Positions 56,803-64,000 of a stretch of DNA of 64,000 bases are shown here, piece by piece. The stretch comes from Mantamonas sphyraenae (lineage: Eukaryota; CRuMs; Mantamonadidae): NCBI GenBank assembly GCA_026936335.1, contig JAPMXV010000054.1:1-64000 (forward strand), in the 5' to 3' direction. The stretch's first letter is position 1. Each line of letters begins with the position of its first letter. Under the pieces are notes generated by a model, which was given only the letters and a program-made list of their open reading frames with translations, made no database searches and was not told where the DNA came from. A program made the translations under genes and the position numbers.

Positions 56803-58295
56803 CAGAGGCGGTCGGGGAGCAGGAGGAAGAGATGGCCGCTCCGGAAATCCCCGCTGAATTCCACCTGGACGACCAGGTGAACACGTGGACCGACTACCTG
56901 AAGGCAAACCTTCATCCAAAGTCACTGAACACGCTGGAAGACTACAGCGCGGACGGAGGGGAGTTTACGGTGTGGTCGCAGGGGGCAGATGCGCTGGCCA
57001 AGGAAGGCGTGCGGGAGGAGTACTTTGACAGGGTGCGCTTCTTTGCGGAAGAGTGCGACCGCGTGCAGGGCTTTCAATTGCTGATGGACATGGACAGCGG
57101 GTTTGGATCGATGGGAGCCAAGGTGGGCGAACATGTGCGTGAGGAGTACGGGAGCCGATCGGTGTTGACGATGGGCTGCATGGCCCAGCTGGACTGGAAG
57201 CGAGGCAGCAGCAGCAGCAGCAGTGGAACTGGCACTGGAGGCGAAGGGGCTTCGGTGCGCTATGCAAGCCAGAGGGTGGTCAACACTGTTTTGTCGCTGT
57301 CTGCGATGCTGGACGACCTGACCGACCTGTTTGTGCCCATCAATGCGGGTGCGTGGGACGTAAACCAGCAAGCTCACATGCGCATGCGTCCAGAGTTGGC
57401 GTACCACACGGCCGCTGTGGCTGCGCAGGCGTTTGACAACGCCACGCTGTGCTACCGGGTCCGTGGCGGACAAGGAGTGTCCCTGGAGCATGTTGTGGGT
57501 GCCCACAGTCCACACCGATCCATGCGAGTGAGCACACTGAGCACCGTGCTGCCTCTGGCGGTGCCCACGCTGGATGCGACGGGTCTGGCACACTGGGCCA
57601 ACTCGATGAACCTGCCGCTGTACCAGCATCAGCACAGCCTCAACCTGAGCTACAACCCACTGCGTTACGCCACCCAGAGTCGCATGGATGGGCCCTTTTC
57701 CTATTCGGCGCTGGACATTGCACGCATGGCGCAGGCCGGAGAAATCTGGCGTCCTCCGTTTGCCGAAACCACCGCGTTGCGCGGCCTGGACCGAGGCTCC
57801 CTCACAGCCAAGGGGGCCTCTGTGGCCGAGACGCTGGACGAGGTACGTGTGCGTGCGCCTGTGCCCAGCACGGCGCAGTATGTGCACGCTGCGCCCCTGC
57901 GGCTGCCTGTGTCCTACCCCAACTTTTTCCTGCCCACTGTGGGAGAGGACGGCACAGTGTGCGACGCGTTGGACGTGCCGGTGGCCGACTGGTTTGAACG
58001 CAGCACGGGCGAGTCGTCGGCAAGTGTGGTGATGACGCAGGACGAGTTTGCAGAGCTGGAGGCGGCCAAGCGACGGGCCATGGCCAAGCTCAAGGGGGTG
58101 CCCAGTGTGGCCACGCTGTCTGTGCTCAGCACGGCCAGCGAGACGGGCGACTGGTTGCGTGAGACTCTGGAGCAGGCGGCCAAGGTGCGTTTGCGCGACC
58201 ACCAAATCGACGACAAGCTGGATGTGGACGAGGAGGAGTGGGAAGAGGCCATTGAGGAGTTGTGGAATGTTGTGGATGCGTACGGAGGGGAGTGA
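56085..58295 (+). CDS. DML1: Misato/DML1 tubulin-like protein
   Basis: Misato/DML1 proteins are cytosolic tubulin/FtsZ-like factors linked to mitochondrial morphology and inheritance, and to TRiC in animals. This single-exon gene gives 736 residues. The N-terminus MRELITLQLGHYANHVGAHY is the family signature. TPRMVLFDLKGALGAM and the glycine segment near QLLMDMDSGFGSMGAKVGEH replace the tubulin nucleotide loops. An acidic and Ser-rich insert (about residues 150-245) and a helical C-terminus (EEWEEAIEELWNVVD) complete it. It is longer than fungal DML1 because of the insert. Confidence 0.92.
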
Positions 58296-58415
58296 GGGAG
58301 AGAGCATTGGGATGGGAGGTGGTGGGTACGGAGGGGTGAGGGAGAGAGAGAGAGCATTGGGATGGCAGAAATTGAATTGAAAACAACAACAAATGGCAGA
58401 CTTTTGTCCGAGTGT

Positions 58416-61400
58416 TCACTGCTTCTCAGGATCACCACTCTCGCTGTTGGTGCGCATGAGGGCAGGTTCGGTGCCCAGCTGCTCCATGGCCAAGACGCGG
58501 CCCTTGTCCTGGCTATACTCCAGTGCAGGCTCGACGCCTCCGGCTCGGCTGTGCGCGTCGCCCTGGCGCACCCCCTGGTCGCGTGTGGTCTTGTCGAGGT
58601 AGCTTTCAGACTCGTGCGGGTGCTGGGGTCCAAGGGCGCTGGCAGCGGTGGTGATGGCGCCCTTGATGTCCTCTCGCTTCTGGTATAGCTTGACGGAGCG
58701 CTTGCCAAACATCCACACGAGGAACCCGGAGAGGAGGGCGATGTGGAGGCCGATGAGGAGCCAGCCAAAGGTGGGTTCGGTCTGGGAATTGTCTTCCAGC
58801 TCCTTCGGGGCGGCCTTGAGCACGAGACCGATAAAGAGGGTGAGAAAGATGACGAGGAGGGAGTTTGTCTGCAGGATCATGTCGCTGCGGTGGCGGTAGG
58901 GACGCACGTGGACGTGAACGAGGAGGAAGAAGAGACCGAGGAGGCAGCCGACAATGAGCTGGGTGACAGAGCCACGCGCGACGACGACCATGAGGGCGGT
59001 GACCATGATGCGGCGGCACAGTTCCACCACCTCCCAGTAATACACTCGCTCGTGGACATTCTGGTAGAGAAAGCCCAGGCGGCGGAGGACGGTGGGCTCG
59101 TGGAGGTTCTCGCGCTGGCGGTACAGCAGCCAAAGGACGGTGGCAGGCACCATGATGGGATAAATGAGGATCATGAGGAGGACAAAGGGCAGAAAGTTGG
59201 CGTACTCCTCGGAGCTGGCGTCGCATCGCAGGCGGTAGTCGGCCTCCATGTACGCGAGGCCCGGACGCAGCTCGCGACACTTGAAGTACTCTGTCATCTT
59301 GACCGACACGGCTGGGAAGCAGATGATCATGATCATGATGGCAGCCCGGAGGCACGAGTTGCGAAAGTCGTCGATTTCCAGGGCGGTCCATGCGTGCGCG
59401 TTTGCGAAATACAACAAGGAGAAAGACGAGGCCCAGGATGGCCAAGAGGCCCAAGGGCACCAGGGCCACAATGGTGGCGCTGGTGTAGTATGTAAATGCC
59501 TGTGGGCCGAGACAGTCGAGGGAGGAAAACTGGACAAAGTCGAGGTTGGCAAAGTGGAGGTAGGTGGTAAAGGTGGCAAAGACCTGCGGCCACGGTGCGG
59601 CGTAGGTGTCCACCGAGAGGGAAGAGACCTGGAGAAAGGCCAGGAGGATGCGAAACTTGCCGATGGTGGCACGTGGCTTCTTGTTGAGGAGGATGTAGGC
59701 GACAAAGGCGGCGAGGAGGAGGGCTGCGAGGAGGAGGAGAACGATGGAGTAGGCGAGATCGGGGCAGCGGGAGCAGGCATTGAAGGTTTCGTAGTAGCCC
59801 TGGGCACAGACGGCACACAGGACGCCCGAGTAGCCCGGGAGACAGGTGGTTGTGTTTGTGCCGCCCAGGCACGACTCCTTGGGACAGGCGTACACTTGCT
59901 GCTGGTGGGCCTCGTCGAGGCGCCAGAAGCCAGGGTTGACACGCACGTCTGCGCCGCCGCTGACACAGGTGGTGCCTGTGGGACAGGGAAGGCACTCGCC
60001 CGTGTCTGCGTCTCGCGCGGTGCCCAGGTTGCACCTGCACTCGTCGCGGACGGTGGATTGCAAGCGTGTGCCCGTGTTTGTGTTTGCCGGGCAGGGTGTG
60101 CATGGCTGGTTGCCTGCGGTGGCCTTGTAGGTGTTCTGGGCACAAGGCTGGCAATCTGGACGAGTCTGTGTGGGGGAGGACTGTCCGCCGCTGCCTCCGC
60201 CGCCTGTGCTGCCCCGGTGGTTGTTCCAAAGCCAGGATCGCAGGTGCACAGCGTGCGGTTTGCGTTTGCGCGTGCGCCTTCGCCGCAGCCGAGACACTGT
60301 TCTGCGCCGGCCACAGGTGCAATGAGGCCCTGGGCGCAGGGTTGGCACACGCCTGTGCCTACGGTGGGGGCGTGTGTGCCCGGCGGGCAATCGAGACAGG
60401 CGGTTGCGTTTGCAGGTGCGTACTCGCCCACGCCACAGGCGATGCAGGCGGTGGCGCCGTCCAAGGGAGTCACCGTGCCGGCGGGACACGGGCTGCAGGC
60501 TGTGGCTTCGGTGCGGTCGCTGTAGGAGCCTGCGGGGCAGCGACGGCAGGTGCGCGTGGCGGCGTGCAGATATTCGCCCGGTTGGCAGCCGGTGCAGGCG
60601 ACGGCGCCGGTGGAGGCGGTGCGCAGACCGGCGGCACAGGGGAGACATTGGGAGGCGCCAGGAGAGGGTTGAAAGGTGTGCTGGGGACAGGGGACACAGG
60701 AGTTGCTGGCAGCGGTGGGTGCATAGGTGCCGGGGAGGCAAGCGACACAGGTGCTGAGACCCGTGGTGGGAGCCACTGTGCCTGGAGCACAGGCAAGACA
60801 CCATTGGGAGGAGGTGCGGCCTGCCAGGGTGCCGTACGTGCCTGCGGGACAGCCGTGGCATTGGGTGGAGCCGCGTTCACGCTTGCTGTAGGCACCCGGT
60901 GGACACAGGGTGCACTCTGCGCCGCCTGTGCCCAGGGGACAGGCGTTGATGGCGACGGGGGCGGCGGCGTGGAGTTCGCCCGGGCTGATGCCGACTGCGT
61001 TGAAGCCCGTGCCGAGCTGGCCGTGGCCGTTGGTGCCCCAGGAGCGCAGGAGACCGCCATCGAGGTGCATGACACAGTAGCCCGTGAGAGAGTCGGCACA
61101 GACGAGGTCGCGTGGGGGCTGGTTGAACTGCAACAGAGGCAGGGAGTCGCCCATGGACGATGGAGAGTCACCGCGGCTGACGTCGTCGCCAAGGCCCAGC
61201 TCGCCGTTGTGGTTGGAGCCCCAGCATTTGATGGCAGCGTTTGTGAGCAGGACACAAAAGTGACCTGCGGCACCCACGAGCTTGGCAATGGGCGCGGGCA
61301 GGTGACCGAGGTCGATGGCGGTCAGGTTGCTGCCGAGGTGGTTGGGATGGACGCCCCAGTACACGTTTGCAGGCAAGCCGCGGCCTGTTTGTGGGCTGCG

Positions 61401-63599
61401 TCCGACACAGTACACGCTTCCGTTGGCGTTGTGCTCAAAGGTGAGGAAACAGGTTGCGCCGCGGCTGCACGCGATGCCTGCGACCTGGGCTGGGTCAAAG
61501 GGCATGTGTGTGAGCGGGGTGGGCCACAGCCGATCGACGTTGTCGCCCAGGCCCAACTGGCCATACAGATTGTCGCCCCAGCAAAAGATGCCGCTTGCGT
61601 TGCGTGCGCATGCGTGGTCGTAGCCACAGGCCAGGGCCAACACGTCGTCGACTTGGACAAAGGGCAAGGCGTCGCCCATCTGGCCTGGGGACTTGCCACG
61701 TGCCTCGGTGCTGCCCAAGCCCGTGCGTCCCGAACTGCCTCGGCCCCAACACTTGAGTCGTCCCCGTGCACCCGGGCCAGCCACACGCACACAAAAGGCG
61801 TAGCTCATGCCGCAATGGACGCCGTCGCGATCGACGTCGACACGCAGTCCGGTGCCGAGATCGACGGGCACCAACCCGGCAGGCATTTCGCCAGGGGCGT
61901 CACCCAGCTTGCTGCCCATGCCTGTGGCCGGGTGGCCCAGTTGTCCGTCGCCAGTGACGCCCCAGCACACGGCGGTGCCGTTGTCGGTGACGGCACATGT
62001 GGCTTGGCCCGCAGGAATGAGGCGTCGCACACGCCCTGTCCATGGACCAAGGTCGACTTCGGGCAGCATGTTGCCCATGGTTTTGCTGGGAAACTTGCCG
62101 CGTTGCACGCCGCTGTTCTCGTTGAGACCCAAGACCTCGCCGTCGCCCCAACACTTGACGGCGTAGCTGTGTGCCATGAGCACACAGACGTGGTTGTCGC
62201 TGAGGGAGGCCTGCAGGACGCCGCCCGAGTCGAGGGCAGGCACAGGAGGCAGGTTGTCGCCTGCCGTGGCTGCGGTGGCGCCCACGTTGGGATTGTCCAC
62301 AGGGTTGCCGAGTTGCAGAAAGTGGTTGGAGCCCTGGCAGCGCAGCTGGCCCACGGGACCGACGTCGACGACCACACAGATCCAATCGTGGCCCAGGGTG
62401 GCTTTGATGACACGCACCCCTGTGCCAAAGTCCAACGGGGCGCTGGGTTGGAGCTGCTGGCTGAGGGATGACACACGGCCGCACATGACACTGCAGTCGC
62501 CCCAGCAACGCAGGCCCCCGTCGTCACCCAGGACACACCAGGTGCTGCCACCTGCAAAGATGTCGACGGCGGTGACGTTGTCGGGCATGGCCATGTACGG
62601 CAGGGCGTCGCCCATCTGACCCGCTGCGTCGCCCACGGTGTCGTGGGATGCCACCTGACCCCAGCACTTGACTCCCTGATAGGTGCCGTTGGTGGTGAGG
62701 GCGCAGGTGCCAAACAGGCCCGAGGCCAGTTTGAGCACGGTGAGGTTTGTGCCGAGGTCCAGGTACGGGAGGGCGTCGCCCATCTGGGCTTTGCTGACGC
62801 CGACGTCGTTGCTGTGGCCCAATCCCAGGTAGCCGCCGATGCCAAAGCACTTGACACGGTGTGTGGGATGCAACAGGACGCAGGTGTGGTACTGGCCCGT
62901 GGTGGCCTGGAGGACGGTGACGCCTGTGCCCAGGTCCACCACCGAGGCGTTCTTGAGCGGGTGTGTGGCGTCGCCCAGCGTGTATGACTTTGGGTCGCCG
63001 TTGCCCACGCCACCGGCTGTGGTGTCGCCCCAACAGAACAGGGTGCCGTTACGCAGGATGGCGCAGGCGTGTGTGCAAAACGGCGCCGCATGGGCAAGGG
63101 CCACAGCCTTGTCCGGCAGATCAAAGGTGGGTGCGTTGGGTCCCATGTCGCCTTGCTTCAGCCCCACAGGCCCTCCCGTGCCGTCGGTGCCGTAGTGGAA
63201 GCGTCCGGACCAGGCGACGCGACCGTCGTGGCGAAGGGCATAGGTGAACGTGAGCAGCGTTTCCACCTGTCGCACGGGCCCTCCCATGTCGCTGGTGATG
63301 TAGTCTGCACCGACGACCACGCCGTACTGGGTGCGGCTGGACTGGCCCAGCACGCCGTTCTGGTTGTAGCCCCAGCAGGCCAGGCCGCCTGTGCGCCAAT
63401 CGGGATCGCTCACGTTGCGACGCGCGCACATGTACAGGTAGCCAGCGTCCAGGTCGTATGCATCATACAGGGCGGCACGTGCATGGCTGGAGGTGTGAGG
63501 GTTGTATGGCTGGGATGCAGAGGTTGGTGGCGTGGTGGCCAAGGAGAGGAGGGAGAGGGAGAGAAGAAGAAGGGTGAGGCGGAGAGTTCGCCCAGTCAT
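58416..63599 (-). CDS. RCC1-repeat / GCC2-GCC3 / multi-pass membrane protein, two frame breaks
   Basis: The ATG at 63599 starts a signal peptide (about 28 residues). RCC1-like units follow through about residue 750 (recurrent KCWG...G.LGLG, LACWGYNQNGVLGQ), presumably an extracellular propeller pair. Then come about ten Cys-rich GCC2/GCC3 (ephrin-receptor-like) repeats, CPAGTYG...C..C.PG. A further Cys-rich part and about 8 membrane helices follow. The frame shifts near 60205 (one G short in a G-run) and shifts back near 59405. In the interval the correct peptide (PCPANTNTGT ... LAFLQVSSLSVDT) lies in another frame. With both corrected it has about 1727 residues. The membrane part resembles that of the LRR receptor at 8.5-13.1 kb. 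It is probably a surface receptor or adhesion protein. Confidence 0.8.
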   Translation of the reverse strand: MTGRTLRLTLLLLSLSLLSLATTPPTSASQPYNPHTSSHARAALYDAYDLDAGYLYMCARRNVSDPDWRTGGLACWGYNQNGVLGQSSRTQYGVVVGADYITSDMGGPVRQVETLLTFTYALRHDGRVAWSGRFHYGTDGTGGPVGLKQGDMGPNAPTFDLPDKAVALAHAAPFCTHACAILRNGTLFCWGDTTAGGVGNGDPKSYTLGDATHPLKNASVVDLGTGVTVLQATTGQYHTCVLLHPTHRVKCFGIGGYLGLGHSNDVGVSKAQMGDALPYLDLGTNLTVLKLASGLFGTCALTTNGTYQGVKCWGQVASHDTVGDAAGQMGDALPYMAMPDNVTAVDIFAGGSTWCVLGDDGGLRCWGDCSVMCGRVSSLSQQLQPSAPLDFGTGVRVIKATLGHDWICVVVDVGPVGQLRCQGSNHFLQLGNPVDNPNVGATAATAGDNLPPVPALDSGGVLQASLSDNHVCVLMAHSYAVKCWGDGEVLGLNENSGVQRGKFPSKTMGNMLPEVDLGPWTGRVRRLIPAGQATCAVTDNGTAVCWGVTGDGQLGHPATGMGSKLGDAPGEMPAGLVPVDLGTGLRVDVDRDGVHCGMSYAFCVRVAGPGARGRLKCWGRGSSGRTGLGSTEARGKSPGQMGDALPFVQVDDVLALACGYDHACARNASGIFCWGDNLYGQLGLGDNVDRLWPTPLTHMPFDPAQVAGIACSRGATCFLTFEHNANGSVYCVGRSPQTGRGLPANVYWGVHPNHLGSNLTAIDLGHLPAPIAKLVGAAGHFCVLLTNAAIKCWGSNHNGELGLGDDVSRGDSPSSMGDSLPLLQFNQPPRDLVCADSLTGYCVMHLDGGLLRSWGTNGHGQLGTGFNAVGISPGELHAAAPVAINACPLGTGGAECTLCPPGAYSKRERGSTQCHGCPAGTYGTLAGRTSSQWCLACAPGTVAPTTGLSTCVACLPGTYAPTAASNSCVPCPQHTFQPSPGASQCLPCAAGLRTASTGAVACTGCQPGEYLHAATRTCRRCPAGSYSDRTEATACSPCPAGTVTPLDGATACIACGVGEYAPANATACLDCPPGTHAPTVGTGVCQPCAQGLIAPVAGAEQCLGCGEGARANANRTLCTCDPGFGTTTGAAQAAEAAADSPPPHRLVQIASLVPRTPTRPPQATSHAHPARQTQTRAHACNPPSATSAGATWAPRETQTRASAFPVPQAPPVSAAAQTCVSTLASGASTRPTSSKCTPVPRSRAWAAQTQPPVSRATRASCVPSVPRATTKPSMPAPAAPISPTPSFSSSSQPSSSPPLSPTSSSTRSHVPPSASFASSWPFSRSLPSRWTPTPHRGRRSLPPLPPTSTLPTSTLSSFPPSTVSAHRHLHTTPAPPLWPWCPWASWPSWASSFSLLYFANAHAWTALEIDDFRNSCLRAAIMIMIICFPAVSVKMTEYFKCRELRPGLAYMEADYRLRCDASSEEYANFLPFVLLMILIYPIMVPATVLWLLYRQRENLHEPTVLRRLGFLYQNVHERVYYWEVVELCRRIMVTALMVVVARGSVTQLIVGCLLGLFFLLVHVHVRPYRHRSDMILQTNSLLVIFLTLFIGLVLKAAPKELEDNSQTEPTFGWLLIGLHIALLSGFLVWMFGKRSVKLYQKREDIKGAITTAASALGPQHPHESESYLDKTTRDQGVRQGDAHSRAGGVEPALEYSQDKGRVLAMEQLGTEPALMRTNSESGDPEKQ

Positions 63600-63657
63600 T
63601 GGAACGGGTGGATTGATTGGGAAAGGGAGGGCGGGGGAGGAAGATGGGTTGTGTGGT

Positions 63658-64000
63658 TCATTCGCCAAACACCCAATCGCGATGGTTGGTGGTGTGTGTG
63701 TTGCGTGTGTTGATGGGGGAGGACCAGGACGGGGTGGAGGTAGGGGTGGAGTTAGAGGTAGAGGTGGAGGTGGAGGTGGGGGGATGGGAAGAGGAGGACG
63801 ATGATGAGGAAGGGTCGTCTTTGTCTGGGTTGAGGCGGCGACGACGGGCAGGAGGTGGGTGTAGGTCGTCGTCAGCGTCGATCATCACGTCTTCCGTCTC
63901 GTCGACAAAGGTCCATTTGTGGCCCATGCGGCGTGCAATGTACTGATTGAGACAGTGGAGGCTGCGTGTCTGCACATGGAGGAGCGAGGGGAGGTGGCTC
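63658..64000 (-). CDS. 3' part of an unrecognised gene running off the window
   Basis: A minus-strand frame is open to the window edge and stops at 63658 (about 114 codons visible). It reads QTRSLHCLNQYIARRMGHKW then TFVDETEDVMIDADDD, a basic stretch PARRRRLNPDKDD, and a Ser/Thr/Pro-rich tail. The ordered upstream part and the NLS-like ARRRRLN suggest a real nuclear protein, but I recognise no family. It is 59 bp upstream of the RCC1-type gene on the same strand. Confidence 0.5.
   Translation of the reverse strand, partial: SHLPSLLHVQTRSLHCLNQYIARRMGHKWTFVDETEDVMIDADDDLHPPPARRRRLNPDKDDPSSSSSSSSHPPTSTSTSTSNSTPTSTPSWSSPINTRNTHTTNHRDWVFGE

Noticed and set aside
56922-58307. 461-codon minus-strand frame opposite Misato
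   Set aside because: Misato is unmistakable on the plus strand, and the reverse frame is low-complexity His/Arg text.
60066-62471. 801-codon plus-strand frame opposite the RCC1 receptor
   Set aside because: It is the antisense of RCC1 repeats (Gly/Ala/Cys-rich) without family features. The minus strand carries signal peptide, repeats and membrane helices.

Overview
This is a chromosome end of a nuclear eukaryotic genome. Bases 1-133 are the C-rich strand of a TTAGGG-type telomere and everything after them is chromosome-internal. The organism is best described as a flagellated single-celled eukaryote. One gene matches an outer dynein arm docking factor (ODAD4/TTC25). The core genes (APC3/CDC27, Mediator MED1, an R-SNARE, SAM50, OLA1, Misato) are pan-eukaryotic. 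The genome is GC-rich and compact, and the GT-AG introns I infer are short (about 60-200 nt). I cannot name the species from sequence alone.

Layout. (1) 0-8.3 kb: telomere, then two tandem members (A and B) of an unrecognised repeat-module family with a C-terminal poly-Ser/KRQRLE tail, then an unrecognised gene. (2) 8.5-13.1 kb: a long secreted-type LRR receptor with a multi-pass membrane C-terminus. (3) 13.35-18.7 kb: a decayed giant gene with LamG-like and SPRY-like pieces. (4) 18.7-38.5 kb: eight members (L1-L8) of a subtelomeric family built as short N-terminal exon, ribonuclease-inhibitor-type LRRs, ankyrin pair and a conserved C-terminal module with an LPDEVMERV motif. Several fragments of the same family and a second decayed locus (27.6-29.6 kb) lie among them. 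One member carries at least 11 extra ankyrin repeats. (5) 38.6-58.3 kb: a dense single-copy core region, mostly in divergent pairs: an acidic/Ser-Tyr repeat secreted protein, a mitochondrial TPR protein, a membrane-anchored protein, OLA1, CDC27, a ubiquitin-like-fold candidate, MED1, VAMP, SAM50, ODAD4 and Misato. (6) 58.4-63.6 kb: a 1.7k-residue RCC1/GCC2-GCC3/multi-pass membrane protein, followed by the 3' part of a gene that runs off the window.

How it fits together. The first 38.5 kb behaves like a subtelomere. It has tandem duplicates, gene fragments of one family spliced against another, abrupt paralogy breakpoints, several one- or two-base frame breaks and decayed genes. The core region has single-copy housekeeping genes, divergent start codons 65-310 bp apart and intact frames. 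The strongest candidate for something undescribed is the LRR/ankyrin/LPDEV family: one exon structure, two classes of conserved upstream element, and active repeat shuffling, as expected of a fast-evolving recognition or adaptor repertoire. That role is inference. All splice sites given were read by eye from frame continuity and paralog comparison.
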